NCBI GenBank assembly: GCA_028289285.1
Contig: JANQRF010000002.1
Coordinates: forward strand, 310,001-374,000
Direction: 5' to 3'
Source: Alphaproteobacteria bacterium
GTDB taxonomy: Bacteria; Pseudomonadota; Alphaproteobacteria; Micavibrionales; Micavibrionaceae
DNA length: 64,000 bases
The number at the start of each line of letters is the position of its first letter. The first letter of the stretch is position 1. This document shows, piece by piece, positions 1 through 8,824 of this stretch. Position numbers and translations under genes: made by a program. The notes beneath the pieces were generated by a model. It worked only from the letters and a program-made list of their open reading frames with translations, was not told the DNA's origin and searched no databases.

Positions 1-602
1 ATATCTTCAATCGGCGCGATATCACCTTCCATGGAATAGACGGATTCAAAGGCAATGAGTTTCGGCGCATTTACAGGCGCTGCGCGTAAATGTGATTTCA
101 GATCGGCGAGATCATTATGCGCATAAATTCGTTTTTGCACACCGGAAGATTTGATGCCGTGAATCATCGAGGCATGATTGAGCGCATCGGAAAAGACAAT
201 CGTTTCCGGTCCCATGATTTTTAAAATCGTTGAGAGCGCGCCTTCATTGGCAACATAGCCGGAAGAGAACACAAGCGCCGCTTCTTTTTGATGGAGATCA
301 GCCAGAGACTCTTCAAGGTCGCCATGCAGTTTTTGTGTCCCGGAAATATTACGCGTCCCGCCTGCGCCCGCACCGTATTTTTGAACGGCATCCCGCATAG
401 CGTTTAAGACAACCGGGTTTTGCCCCATACCTAAATAATCATTCGAACACCAGATCGTCACCTCTTTGGACGATCCGTCCGGTGCGTGATAAAGAGCTTT
501 TGGAAAATCTCCGCATAATCGTTCAAGCTGTGCAAAGCTTCTGTAACGGCCTTCTTCTTTTATGGAGTCTATATGGGTTTTGAAAATCTGGTCATTCTTC
601 AT
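1..602 (-). CDS. hemA: 5-aminolevulinate synthase, C-terminal part outside window
   Basis: Condenses glycine with succinyl-CoA to 5-aminolevulinate, the first step of heme synthesis by the C4 route typical of alphaproteobacteria. The reverse complement reads from ATG at 602 for about 200 residues and runs off the window edge, so the PLP-binding lysine region is not seen. Visible landmarks are [32 protein letters not shown] and [12 protein letters not shown], all in the order of the alpha-oxoamine synthase family and closest to ALAS. It is divergent from the PfkB kinase at 682, with an 80-bp shared upstream region. Other alpha-oxoamine synthases (KBL, BioF) are less likely given the N-terminal YRSFAQLER segment. 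Confidence 0.93.
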   Translation of the reverse strand, partial: MKNDQIFKTHIDSIKEEGRYRSFAQLERLCGDFPKALYHAPDGSSKEVTIWCSNDYLGMGQNPVVLNAMRDAVQKYGAGAGGTRNISGTQKLHGDLEESLADLHQKEAALVFSSGYVANEGALSTILKIMGPETIVFSDALNHASMIHGIKSSGVQKRIYAHNDLADLKSHLRAAPVNAPKLIAFESVYSMEGDIAPIED

Positions 603-681
603 GCAGACCAGCATTCCAATATTCGCGGGCAAAGTCTATACTGAATACAGCCATAAACCTTATAAGGATATCAAAACACTT

Positions 682-1614
682 ATGCTTATCATTTTCGGCG
701 CCATTAATATGGATTTAAATGCCACAACTTCTGCCTTTCCGGCGGCGGGGCAGACGGTGAAATGCCTGGATTATGCGACAACGCCGGGGGGCAAGGCGGC
801 CAATCAGGCGCTGGCGGCGGCGCGTGCAGGCGCAAAAACAGCGCTTGTGGGGAAAGTCGGGGATGACGGGTACGGCAATCGTATCCTGATGAACTTGCGG
901 CGCAATGAAGTGATGACTTCGGGCGTGGCAACGTCTGAAACACTCTCGACCGGCCTTGCTATCGTCATGAGTACACCGGACGGGCAGCGGGCGATTATGC
1001 AGGCTTCGGGCGCAAATGCTGAAGTCTCTACCGAGCAGGTACCGGATGAAATTTTAGGGCCGGATAATATGGTGCTTGTCCATATGGATGTGGACCCGAA
1101 GGAAACGCTGGATGTGATGCAGCGTGCACATGCGGGCGGAGCAAAAATCATTCTCAACCTGTCACCCTTTAAAAAGATTGCCAAAGAAGTGATCGCGCTG
1201 GCCGATTATCTGATCATGAATGAACATACAGGGGCTCAGCTTTATGCGCATTTACAGCTCGGCACGCCTGAGAGCACACAAAAACATGCCGCAGCGATTG
1301 TCCGCCTGACAAAAACGCCGACCATTATCACGCTGGCTGATGGCGGTTCTGTGATGGTGGATAAGGATGGAAAAGGCTATCAGGTGCCTGCGCTTGCCAT
1401 TGAAGAGATCGTGGATACAAACGGGGCAGGGGCGTGCTATTGCGGCACGCTGGCGGCCTGCCTGCATAATAAAGTGCCGATGATTGATGCGATGAAGCGC
1501 GCAAGTGTTTCCGCAAGTCTGGCCTGCACCAAAAAAGGCACGTATGAGTCTTTTCCCTATCGCGGTGATGTTGATGAGTTTATAGACGGGCTTGGAGAGG
1601 TTCGCCCGGTTTAG
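682..1614 (+). CDS. PfkB/ribokinase-family sugar kinase
   Basis: Predicted ATP-dependent carbohydrate or nucleoside kinase of 310 residues. The N-terminus FGAINMDL and the early GGKAANQALAAARAG segment match the ribokinase substrate-binding region. The C-terminal DTNGAGACYCGTLAA is the PfkB signature, where the Asp of DTNGAG is the usual catalytic base. The frame stays open upstream to 562, but that part lies opposite the hemA start. ATG 682 is preferred because it begins exactly at the family N-terminus and has TAAGGAT about 10 nt upstream. The substrate cannot be told from sequence; ribokinase is the nearest guess. Its stop interlocks with the convergent small gene at 1611. Confidence 0.85.
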   Translation: MLIIFGAINMDLNATTSAFPAAGQTVKCLDYATTPGGKAANQALAAARAGAKTALVGKVGDDGYGNRILMNLRRNEVMTSGVATSETLSTGLAIVMSTPDGQRAIMQASGANAEVSTEQVPDEILGPDNMVLVHMDVDPKETLDVMQRAHAGGAKIILNLSPFKKIAKEVIALADYLIMNEHTGAQLYAHLQLGTPESTQKHAAAIVRLTKTPTIITLADGGSVMVDKDGKGYQVPALAIEEIVDTNGAGACYCGTLAACLHNKVPMIDAMKRASVSASLACTKKGTYESFPYRGDVDEFIDGLGEVRPV

Positions 1615-1790
1615 GCGGACGTATTGACGTTTGACCCGCGCACTGGCGAGGTCGGAACATTCTGAACAGCTTCTTCAAGAATATTGGCCACCTGACGCTC
1701 TGCATCCGCGCTGGATTTAATCATGGACATGGCCGCATTCAAGCGGACCTGAGCCATTTCAGCAGCAATTGCAGGCGGTAGAGCGGTCAT
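1611..1790 (-). CDS. Small YjfB-like putative motility protein, 59 aa
   Basis: A 59-residue reading frame on the minus strand with a clear AGGGAGA ribosome site about 9 nt before the ATG at 1790. The N-terminal part is a predicted helix with the pattern AAEMAQVRLNAAMSMIKSS followed by AERQVANILEEA. This resembles the YjfB/putative motility protein family (PF14070) of very short proteins found near flagellar genes. The terminal TAA overlaps the TAG of the convergent kinase gene. It lies upstream of a response regulator and its partner on the same strand, which would fit motility or chemotaxis. The family call rests on pattern only; the gene itself looks real. Confidence 0.6.
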   Translation of the reverse strand: MTALPPAIAAEMAQVRLNAAMSMIKSSADAERQVANILEEAVQNVPTSPVRGSNVNTSA

Positions 1791-1851
1791 AAAAGAATCT
1801 CCCTAATTACCCCTTCAGGATATCAAAAAATTCGTTAAAAAACATTAAAGT

Positions 1852-2355
1852 TTAAGCTGTTTCGTATTTATCGTAATAGCGTACGCAGGCTTTGAAAAGC
1901 TCACGAGAAAGGGAAGAGCCGGTCTTGCCGCCATCGCCTTTCAAACCTTTGCTCAGGATCATTGTAACAATGGTGTTATGCGCGTGAATAATTTTAAGCA
2001 CATCTTCATTGACGGTATTCACGGTTTCCAGGAAATCAAGCAGGACATCTGCGATCATGGAGACAAGCTGGAACTGGAACATACCCCCGGATGCTTTTAG
2101 TTGCATAACTTCTTCAACTAAAATATGAAGCAGCTCAATTTGGCGATCTACAGTCGCGCTTTCAATTTCTTCCAGAAGGGTTTGAATTTTCTTTAGACTT
2201 TCCAGTCCTTCCGGGCGGTAATCAACCGGATTATCATTAATGTGAATCTGAGCTTTTTCAATGAGGTGTGCCGGGATACCGCCAGAGCCGACTTTTTCTT
2301 TCAGCGCATTGGGCGGCTTAATAAAGCGGGGTTTTGCTGTTTTACTCTCAGTCAT
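1852..2355 (-). CDS. Conserved protein paired with response regulator, 167 aa
   Basis: I do not recognise a named domain with certainty. The N-terminus KPRFIKPPNALKEKVGSGGI is basic and Pro/Gly rich. It is followed by helical segments (about residues 45-130) rich in Leu/Ile, such as LEEIESATVDRQIELLHILVEEV, and a C-terminal ELFKACVRYYDKYE. It has no signal peptide and no membrane segment. It directly follows the receiver protein (start 2953, stop 2408) on the same strand with a 52-nt gap, so the two are probably co-transcribed. By context it may be a chemotaxis-like or signalling partner of that receiver; this is inference. Confidence 0.7.
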   Translation of the reverse strand: MTESKTAKPRFIKPPNALKEKVGSGGIPAHLIEKAQIHINDNPVDYRPEGLESLKKIQTLLEEIESATVDRQIELLHILVEEVMQLKASGGMFQFQLVSMIADVLLDFLETVNTVNEDVLKIIHAHNTIVTMILSKGLKGDGGKTGSSLSRELFKACVRYYDKYETA

Positions 2356-2407
2356 ACGCTTGTAGTACCTTTCGACCAGACAACCATATCATAGCTGTCG
2401 GCCTGTT

Positions 2408-2953
2408 TTAAAGTTTGCTAACCTCGTCCTGAAGGTCAATCAGCATGATTTTCTCTTCATCTGTGAGATCGTCGCTTTCGCGTTTCAGCGTACCGGCATA
2501 GCCCGGATTTTTGCGCCGGCGGCGGTCCGGGCCGAAAAAATCCCCTGATTCGACAAATTGACGGGGTTTTTCAACCACTTGTACGATCCGGGCATAGAGG
2601 TCTTTGGCCATAAAGGGCTTTACGAGGAATTCCGTAATCCCGCCATCCCGGGCGATTTCCACACGCGGGATGGAGCTATATCCGGTCATCAGGATAATCG
2701 GCACATAGGGATTCACCGATTTCGGGTCTTTACGGATTTTATTCGTTAAATCGATTCCGTTCATTTCACCGAGCGCCCAGTCTGTGATGACAAGGTCCGG
2801 CTTTTTCGCCTGGAAAACCTCAAAGGCCTCTTCGCCGCTTGTAGCGCCATATATGTCCTGAAAGCCGAGAATATTTAAAATGGATTTGGTGAGCGCCAGC
2901 ATCGGTGCCATATCTTCAACAACCAAAATGCCTGCGTTTTTAAGATTATACAT
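2408..2953 (-). CDS. CheY-like response regulator receiver protein
   Basis: Single receiver domain (about residues 6-128) of 181 residues without a DNA-binding output domain. Features seen are the acidic pair in VVEDMAP, the phospho-acceptor Asp in LVITDWALGEMNG, the Thr in LMTGYS and the invariant Lys in FLVKPF. The C-terminal tail carries FFGPDRRRRK, a motif often seen after stand-alone receivers in alphaproteobacteria. It is first in a minus-strand pair with the 167-aa protein at 1852. It is divergent from the TPP enzyme at 3062, with about 108 bp between starts that should hold both promoters. The kinase partner is not in the window. Confidence 0.92.
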   Translation of the reverse strand: MYNLKNAGILVVEDMAPMLALTKSILNILGFQDIYGATSGEEAFEVFQAKKPDLVITDWALGEMNGIDLTNKIRKDPKSVNPYVPIILMTGYSSIPRVEIARDGGITEFLVKPFMAKDLYARIVQVVEKPRQFVESGDFFGPDRRRRKNPGYAGTLKRESDDLTDEEKIMLIDLQDEVSKL

Positions 2954-3061
2954 GAGACAAGCCTCTCATAATATTCCTAATTTCTCATGAATAGGCGGTA
3001 CGAACAACCATAAATCCGGGCTTTTTCTCTTATTGAAATTCCAGCATAATTGAGGTTCGTT

Positions 3062-4726
3062 ATGGCAGACAGGCTCACAGGCGGACAGATTTTGGCGCGC
3101 GCGCTTTCGGCGCTTGGTGCGCGGGATATATTCTGCGTCGCCGGGGAGAGCTATCTGCCGTTTTTGGATGCGGCGGTGGATCACCCTGAATTTAACGTGA
3201 TGACGTGCCGCCACGAATCCGGCGCGGGCTTTATGGCTGAAGCGCAAGGCAAACTCACCGGAAAGCCGGGTATTGCCTTTGTCACGCGCGGGCCTGGCGT
3301 GTGTAATGCCTCGATTGCCATCCATACGGCCAAGCAGGATTCAACGCCGCTGCTGGTGTTTATGGGGCAGGTGCGCAGATGGGAGCGCGGGCGTGAAGCG
3401 TTTCAGGAAGTCGATGTGCGGGCCGTGTTCGGGACTCTCGCCAAATGGGCAACGGAAATTGATGACCCGGCGGAGATTCCACAGATTGTCGAAGAAGCCT
3501 GGATAAAGGCAGTCAGTGGACGGCCCGGACCTGTCGTGATCGGCCTGCCGGAAGATATGCTCTCTGAAGAGATAGAGCTCGATCTTCCAGAAGTAAAAAT
3601 TGATATCCCGAAACCAACTATTCAAAATGACGATCTTCAAAAAATGATAGCGGCTTTGTCTGAGGCGCAAAAACCGCTTGTGATTTTAGGCGGGGCCGGC
3701 TGGACGGAGGAAGGGCTTAAAGATTTTGAAAGCTTTATTGAGAAAAGCAATCTTCCGGTGTGTGTCTCTTTACGGCGCAATGATCTCTTCGATCATCGAA
3801 ATGACCATTATATCGGTGATCTTGGCTTTGGGCCGAACCCAAAATTGATTGAACGGGTCAAAGAGGCCGATGTGATTGTTGCTTTTGGGGCGCGCTTAAA
3901 TGAAATTACAACACAGGGCTATACACTGCTCGGTGATGAAAAGCGCCCAAGCGCAAAACTGATTCATATTCACGCCGATGAAACAGAAATCGGTAAAGTC
4001 TACACGCCTGATATTGGGCTGCATGCTGATACGAATGAAGCTGCAAAACTATTAGGAGCGCAGGAGATAAAAGGGAACTGGGAGTCATGGTCACAGGAAG
4101 CGCGGCAGGATTTTGAAGCGTGGGGCACTATTGATCCGGCCAAACTGTATGACTGGAATGGCGCGGACCTGACTGCGATTTATCAGTTTTTACAAACGGC
4201 TTTGCCGGAAGAGTCGATTGTGACAACCGATGCAGGGAATTTTGCCGTCTGGGCGCTGCGCTATTTAAAATATGGGCGGCCCGGACGGTTTTTAGCGCCG
4301 ATTAGCGGGGCGATGGGCTATGCGGTGCCCTCTGCGATTTCTGCCGCTTTGACCAACCCGGGAAAACTTGTTTTGGGCCTGTGTGGCGATGGCGGGTTTA
4401 TGATGACAGGCAATGAGATTGCCACAGCGATTCATCATGGGGCAAAACCGATCATTATGGTCTGTAATAACGGGATGTACGGGACGATCCGCATGCATCA
4501 GGAAAAACATTTTCCGGGCCGGAAAAGTGCAACGGATCTCACCAACCCGGATTTTGTCGCTTATGCGCAAAGTTTCGGGGCGTTTGCTGCGCGGGTTGAA
4601 GATGCAAAAGACTTTGAATCTGTCTGGAAAGAGGCGCGCGCGTCAGGTAAATGCGCCGTGATTGAAGTGATAATGGATCCACGCCAGATTACGACGCAAG
4701 CTGATCCATTGTCTTCGCCAATTTAA
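3062..4726 (+). CDS. Thiamine-diphosphate-dependent enzyme, acetolactate synthase-like
   Basis: Cytoplasmic TPP enzyme of 554 residues with the three-domain plan of the acetolactate synthase/benzoylformate decarboxylase family. The activating Glu is in [13 protein letters not shown] (about residue 52). The TPP/Mg motif runs from GDGGF (about 442) to CNNGMYG (about 468-473). The central domain contains LGGAGW and FGARLNE. No regulatory small subunit lies next to it, so it is probably a catabolic or specialised carboligase/decarboxylase rather than biosynthetic IlvB. ATG 3062 is chosen over an in-frame TTG at 3050 because GAGG sits 6 nt upstream. The 3' end overlaps the convergent pterin dehydratase gene by 38 nt. 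Confidence 0.88.
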   Translation: MADRLTGGQILARALSALGARDIFCVAGESYLPFLDAAVDHPEFNVMTCRHESGAGFMAEAQGKLTGKPGIAFVTRGPGVCNASIAIHTAKQDSTPLLVFMGQVRRWERGREAFQEVDVRAVFGTLAKWATEIDDPAEIPQIVEEAWIKAVSGRPGPVVIGLPEDMLSEEIELDLPEVKIDIPKPTIQNDDLQKMIAALSEAQKPLVILGGAGWTEEGLKDFESFIEKSNLPVCVSLRRNDLFDHRNDHYIGDLGFGPNPKLIERVKEADVIVAFGARLNEITTQGYTLLGDEKRPSAKLIHIHADETEIGKVYTPDIGLHADTNEAAKLLGAQEIKGNWESWSQEARQDFEAWGTIDPAKLYDWNGADLTAIYQFLQTALPEESIVTTDAGNFAVWALRYLKYGRPGRFLAPISGAMGYAVPSAISAALTNPGKLVLGLCGDGGFMMTGNEIATAIHHGAKPIIMVCNNGMYGTIRMHQEKHFPGRKSATDLTNPDFVAYAQSFGAFAARVEDAKDFESVWKEARASGKCAVIEVIMDPRQITTQADPLSSPI

Positions 4727-4979
4727 TATCAAGCTCAGACAGCCCGCCGACATCATGCGTGGAAAGCGTCACTTCAACGGTTTTATAGACATTAAACCAT
4801 TCCGGGTGATGATTGATTTGCTCGGCGGCAAGCGCGCAGCGGGACATAAACCCCCAGGCTTCATTAAAATCCTTAAAGGTGAATGTTTTGGCAATCGCAT
4901 CACGGCCATCTACTTTTGCCCACCCTGAAAGTGTGTTGATAGCCTCTTCAATCTGCGCATCATTTAATTTTTCAGCCAT
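4689..4979 (-). CDS. Pterin-4a-carbinolamine dehydratase
   Basis: Dehydrates 4a-hydroxytetrahydrobiopterin and so supports pterin recycling. The 96-residue length is normal for the family. The active-site segment [11 protein letters not shown] matches the conserved EHHPEW-type motif, and [13 protein letters not shown] matches the conserved C-terminal half. The start at ATG 4979 has AAGGAT upstream; an in-frame TTG six bases further out is less likely. No phenylalanine hydroxylase is present nearby, so the physiological partner is unknown; many alphaproteobacteria carry it alone. Its last 38 nt overlap the end of the convergent TPP-enzyme gene. Confidence 0.93.
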   Translation of the reverse strand: MAEKLNDAQIEEAINTLSGWAKVDGRDAIAKTFTFKDFNEAWGFMSRCALAAEQINHHPEWFNVYKTVEVTLSTHDVGGLSELDIKLAKTMDQLAS

Positions 4980-5050
4980 TGGCAAAATCCTTTTTTCAGC
5001 GTAAAATAGTCCTTATTCATTTGTACTTTTAAAGTCCGGGGTCAAGGCTT

Positions 5051-5482
5051 ATGGACCAACAACGCATTATCATGAATTTTACCACGGCGCCAAGCGCGGA
5101 TGATATTGAGGTTATTGCTAATGAAGTGCTTGAAACCCTGCCTGAAGAACTCCTTGAATTTTGTGATGCGCTGACCCTTCAGATTGAAGATATGCCTGAT
5201 GAATCTCTGGAAATTGAGCTCGATCTGGATGATCCGTATGAGCTGGTTGCGCTGTATAAAAGCGGCAAGGAGCTTTCGCCCGGTGTGGAAAGCAAAGTGG
5301 CCAATGATGATGATCTGTTGATCCTGTTCCGCCGCCCGATTCTGGATAGCTGGTGCGAAACGGGCGAAGAACTTTCCCAGATCGTCCGGGATGCTATGAT
5401 CGAAGAGCTTGGCAATAATTTTGAATTCTCAGACGATGAAATCGAAGAGATGTCCCGCCGCCACTACCAGGGAATGCTTTAG
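5051..5482 (+). CDS. Zincin-like (PF06262) protein with lost HExxH motif
   Basis: A 143-residue acidic protein that follows the PF06262 small metallopeptidase fold throughout: a helix around ANEVLETLPEELLEFC, the DDPYELVALYKSG segment, and ILFRRPILDSWCETGEEL. Where the family has VHEIGHHFGFSD, this protein reads IEELGNNFEFSD, so all three histidines of the HExxHH-type zinc site are replaced. The fold is inferred from the conserved flanks; a peptidase activity is not supported. The stop codon TAG lies inside palindromic repeat copy A. It is likely a pseudoenzyme with a binding or regulatory role. Confidence 0.75.
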   Translation: MDQQRIIMNFTTAPSADDIEVIANEVLETLPEELLEFCDALTLQIEDMPDESLEIELDLDDPYELVALYKSGKELSPGVESKVANDDDLLILFRRPILDSWCETGEELSQIVRDAMIEELGNNFEFSDDEIEEMSRRHYQGML

Positions 5483-5580
5483 CTGCCAGCGTTTCATCCT
5501 GATGGCGTCACTGCGTTGCTCATGTATTAATATACATTTCGCTCCTTGTTCCTGATCCGGATAAAACGCTGTTTGCTAAA
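5478..5580. repeat. Palindromic junction repeat, copy A
   Basis: About 103 bp. The base stem is TTTAGC/GCTAAA, the middle stem pairs ATCC with GGAT flanked by CGTTT/AAACG, and the apical stem is ATGTAT/ATACAT with loop TAAT. It takes in the TAG of the zincin-like gene and ends 6 bp before the htpG stop, so it lies between two convergent genes. It is one of five copies in the window, all in the same orientation. Confidence 0.88.
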
Positions 5581-5585
5581 GTAAA

Positions 5586-7499
5586 TTAAAGGCCGCTTTC
5601 CATGAATTTCGCCATACGGCGTGCAAAGCCGGACGAATCGGAGATTGGTTCGCCCTGGATAATTAAGGCCTGGTCATAAAGAAGCCACGCCGCATCGGTC
5701 AGCGCGGGGTCATCCGCTTTCAATGTATTGAGTTTTTGAATCAGCGCGTGATCCGGATTTATTTCGAGCACTTTTGTTTTTTCGGTCGGGTCGTATTTTT
5801 GATGGATTTTGAGAACGCGTTCCATCTGCATATCCACGGCCCCGTCATCGGCGACAAGGCAGACAGGCGAGTCTGTGAGGCGCGAAGATATGCGCACGGT
5901 TTTAACCTCGTCTTTGAGAATATCCTGCATCGCGCCAAGAAGATTTTCTAAATCCGGTTTTTGTTTTTGAGTGTCTTCAGATTCTTCTTTGTCTTCTTTC
6001 TGGGTGCTTTCAAATTTATCCAGATCGACAGCGCCTTTGGTCACAGAGGTGAATTTTTTGCCCTGGTAATCCATGACATTTTGAAGCCAGAAACTATCCA
6101 CCGTATCGGTCATGAAGAGCACTTCAATCCCGCGGGCTTTAAAGCCTTCCAGCTGCGGGGAGGATTGCATGCTTTGCAGGTTTTCCCCGCTCATATAATA
6201 AATCTCCTCCTGCCCGTCTTTCATGCGGGAGATATAGTTTTCTAAGGAAGTAAGTTTATTTTCTTCATGAGTGGAGAAGAACCGGCAGATTTTGAAAATC
6301 TCTTCACGGTGTTCGGCGGCATCATACAGTCCTTCTTTGATCACCATACCGAATTGGTGCCAGAAACTGTCAAAGGCGATTTCATCTTTTTGGGAAAGCG
6401 TGTGCAGTTCGGATAACACTTTCTTGGTCACGCCGCGCCGGATTTTATCGACGACCGGGTTATGCTGGAGCATTTCGCGGCTGATATTGAGCGGCAAATC
6501 TTCGCTGTCGATGACGCCTTTTAAAAACCGCATCCAGGGGTAAATCAGTCCGTCTAAAGAATCGGTAATAAAGATACGCTTCACGTAAAGGCGGACACCG
6601 TGCTTGCGTTCCGGATCATAGAGATCCCATGGGCGAAGCGCAGGAATGAAAAGGAGCCCTGTATATTCGATCTTACCTTCCGCGCGCCAGTGGATGGTTT
6701 TTAAGGGCTGGTCAAACACATGTCCGATATGCCCGTAAAATTCGAGATATTGCTCTTCGGTAATGTCGTTTTTTGGGCGGGTCCAAAGCGCGCTGGCAGC
6801 ATTCACAGGGGTTTCATCATCGGTCTTGTCTCCGACATAAACAGGAATATCAATATGATCGGAATAGCGCAGGATAATTTGTTTGAGCTTATCTTCCAGT
6901 AAATAATCGGAGGCATCATTTTTCACATGTAAAATAATGCGTGTGCCGCGGGCGGCTGGGAGGAGCAGGGTACGTTCATCTGCATCGGCCTCGCGTAAAG
7001 AAAAACCGGTGCGGCCATCAGAGGACCAGTGCCAGGTTTTATCCTCTCCGGCTTTGCGGGAAATGACTTCGACGCTGTCCGCGATCATGAAAGACGAATA
7101 AAACCCGACTCCGAACTGACCGATCAGGTTGAGATCGCCGCTTTCTTTTTGATCTTTCATCGCCTCCATGATTTTGGCTGTCCCGGAACGGGCGATGGTG
7201 CCGAGATTATCGCGCAGCTCATCTTCGCTCATACCGATCCCGGTATCAATGATTGTCACCGTGCGGGCATCCGTATCTTTCAGGATGCGGATGTTGAGAT
7301 CCGAATGATCGCCGAGCAGGTTTTCATCCTGTAGAGACTCATACCGCAGCCGGTCACAGGCATCCGCAGCGTTTGAAATCAGTTCGCGCAGGAAGACATC
7401 ACGGTTCGTATAAAGTGCATTGGCAACAATATCGAGTAGCCGCGCGACATCGGTATCGAATGTTTCTAAGTTATCCTGTTTCTTTTGTGTTTGGGTCAT
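5586..7499 (-). CDS. htpG: Molecular chaperone HtpG (Hsp90)
   Basis: Cytoplasmic ATP-dependent chaperone of 637 residues, near the usual bacterial length. The GHKL ATPase domain is visible with ELISNAADACDRLRYE (Mg-binding Asn), DTGIGM and GQFGVGFYSSFMIAD. The middle domain holds RRVFI-type text (KRIFITD) and LPLNISREMLQ with the catalytic Arg. The C-terminal dimerisation part follows a short acidic linker (about residues 490-510). Its ATG overlaps the stop of pdxH by 4 nt (ATGA), so pdxH-htpG form a translationally coupled minus-strand pair, with pdxH first. Confidence 0.97.
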   Translation of the reverse strand: MTQTQKKQDNLETFDTDVARLLDIVANALYTNRDVFLRELISNAADACDRLRYESLQDENLLGDHSDLNIRILKDTDARTVTIIDTGIGMSEDELRDNLGTIARSGTAKIMEAMKDQKESGDLNLIGQFGVGFYSSFMIADSVEVISRKAGEDKTWHWSSDGRTGFSLREADADERTLLLPAARGTRIILHVKNDASDYLLEDKLKQIILRYSDHIDIPVYVGDKTDDETPVNAASALWTRPKNDITEEQYLEFYGHIGHVFDQPLKTIHWRAEGKIEYTGLLFIPALRPWDLYDPERKHGVRLYVKRIFITDSLDGLIYPWMRFLKGVIDSEDLPLNISREMLQHNPVVDKIRRGVTKKVLSELHTLSQKDEIAFDSFWHQFGMVIKEGLYDAAEHREEIFKICRFFSTHEENKLTSLENYISRMKDGQEEIYYMSGENLQSMQSSPQLEGFKARGIEVLFMTDTVDSFWLQNVMDYQGKKFTSVTKGAVDLDKFESTQKEDKEESEDTQKQKPDLENLLGAMQDILKDEVKTVRISSRLTDSPVCLVADDGAVDMQMERVLKIHQKYDPTEKTKVLEINPDHALIQKLNTLKADDPALTDAAWLLYDQALIIQGEPISDSSGFARRMAKFMESGL

Positions 7500-8125
7500 G
7501 GGTAGAGCATCTTTCGTGTCCAGCCTGCATCGTCTTTTTCATAGGCAAAACGGTGATGCAGGCGAAACTCAACTTCAATCCAGAATTCAAAATGATCGGG
7601 CGCAAGCCTGTAACCGTTCCAGTGGGGCGGGCGGGGGACATCCTGGTCTTTATATTTTTGATCAATCTCTTCAAATGCCTTCATGAAAGAGTCGCGGTTC
7701 TGCATTTCCTGTGATTGTTGCGAGGCCCAGGCGCCGATTTGGGCATCACGTGGACGGCTTGCGAAATAGGCATCGGCCTCTTCTGTGCTAATGATATTTA
7801 CTGGCCCCGAGATTCGAATCTGGCGTTCAATTGATTTCCAATGGAAAAGAATTTCGGCTTGCGGGTTATCGGCCAGATCCTGCCCTTTATGGCTTTCACT
7901 ATTTGTGTAAAAGACAAAACCGCGTTCATCATGTCCTTTGAGTAAAACCGTGCGCGCGGACGGACGCCCGTTTTTCGGCGCTGTGGCGAGACTCATCGCA
8001 TTGGGATAGCTGGGCTCTTTTTCACCGGCAAGCGTAAACCATTCATCAAACAGCATAAAAGGGGACTCCGGCAGGTCCTCCGGGTTTATGGCATTTTTGG
8101 GGTTTACACCGAGTAAAATTGTCAT
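7496..8125 (-). CDS. pdxH: Pyridoxamine/pyridoxine 5'-phosphate oxidase
   Basis: FMN-dependent oxidase that makes pyridoxal 5'-phosphate, the cofactor of HemA and other enzymes. It has 209 residues. Family landmarks are SLATAPKNGRPSARTVLLKG, FVFYTNSESHKGQDLADNP, LFHWKSIERQIRISGPV and the C-terminal NGYRLAPDHFEFW and HHRFAYEK segments that close the active site. It is upstream of and coupled to htpG through an ATGA overlap. It is divergent from the glycine-zipper lipoprotein at 8197, with about 70 bp between starts. Confidence 0.96.
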   Translation of the reverse strand: MTILLGVNPKNAINPEDLPESPFMLFDEWFTLAGEKEPSYPNAMSLATAPKNGRPSARTVLLKGHDERGFVFYTNSESHKGQDLADNPQAEILFHWKSIERQIRISGPVNIISTEEADAYFASRPRDAQIGAWASQQSQEMQNRDSFMKAFEEIDQKYKDQDVPRPPHWNGYRLAPDHFEFWIEVEFRLHHRFAYEKDDAGWTRKMLYP

Positions 8126-8196
8126 GGTATAGTCTCAATTCATTTTTAATGTAGTGACTTCATAGCAAAGTGCAAGATCAACAGAAAGGCACAAAA

Positions 8197-8679
8197 ATGA
8201 AACTGAAAAGCATGATTCTTGTAAGCGCGCTTGCAGCAGGTTTGGTTCTTGGCGGGTGCGAGAGCTTCCAGGATGCAGGTACAAAGGAACAAGTCGGCTC
8301 CGTTTCCGGCGCCGTTATTGGCGGCGTCGTCGGATCGCAGGTCGGCAGCGGGTCCGGGCGTCTGGTTGCCACAGGTGTTGGAACCCTTCTTGGCGCGCTG
8401 GTTGGAAATTCTATCGGCCGTTCGCTTGACCGTGCCGATATGGCCTATATGCAACAAGCCAATTACGAAGCGCATAACGCGCCTGTCGGTGAAGCGATTA
8501 CCTGGAATAATCCCGAAAGCGGAAATTCAGGCAGTATCACGCCAACACGTGACGGCACGGATACAGCCGGACGTTATTGCCGTGAATATCAGCAAACCAT
8601 CTATGTTGGCGGACAGCAGGAAACCGGATATGGGATTGCCTGTCGTCAAGAAGATGGAACCTGGCAAATCGTCGGCTAG
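8197..8679 (+). CDS. Glycine-zipper 2TM lipoprotein (17-kDa surface antigen type)
   Basis: Predicted outer-membrane lipoprotein of 160 residues. The signal peptide ends in the lipobox LGGC (about residues 19-22). A glycine-zipper segment follows, VSGAVIGGVVGSQVGSGSG and GVGTLLGALVGNSIG, typical of the Rickettsia 17-kDa antigen/SlyB-like family. The C-terminal domain contains GRYCREYQQTIYVGG, also seen in that family. The start at 8197 is chosen because AGAAAGG precedes it and the signal peptide begins there. It probably helps envelope integrity. Its TAG stop is within palindromic repeat copy B. Confidence 0.88.
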   Translation: MKLKSMILVSALAAGLVLGGCESFQDAGTKEQVGSVSGAVIGGVVGSQVGSGSGRLVATGVGTLLGALVGNSIGRSLDRADMAYMQQANYEAHNAPVGEAITWNNPESGNSGSITPTRDGTDTAGRYCREYQQTIYVGGQQETGYGIACRQEDGTWQIVG

Positions 8680-8778
8680 CTTCCATCGTTTCGCTCAGGC
8701 GGCGTTGCTTCGTCGCTCATGTACTATTTGTACATTTCGCTCCTCGCGCCTGGCCTGATCAAAACGTTGTTCGCTAGT
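8675..8778. repeat. Palindromic junction repeat, copy B
   Basis: About 104 bp. The base stem is CTAGC/GCTAG, the middle stem TCAGGC/GCCTGA flanked by CGTTT and AAACG, and the apical stem ATGTAC/GTACAT with loop tattt. It includes the stop of the upstream lipoprotein gene. The convergent minus-strand gene ends 30 bp away, with a separate terminator hairpin between. Confidence 0.88.
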
Positions 8779-8796
8779 TGTAATGGTATGAATTTA

Positions 8797-8824
8797 AAAA
8801 GCCGGGCTTAGTCCCGGCTTTTTT
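8797..8824. terminator. Intrinsic terminator, bidirectional
   Basis: GC-rich stem AAGCCGGG/CCCGGCTT with a short loop, flanked by A-tract on the left and T-tract on the right, so it can act on both strands. On the minus strand the stop codon of the 8808 gene sits in the loop. It lies right after repeat copy B. Confidence 0.8.

Noticed and set aside
562..681. N-terminal extension of the PfkB kinase
   Set aside because: It lies opposite the 5' part of hemA and gives a non-family N-terminus; ATG 682 has a ribosome site.
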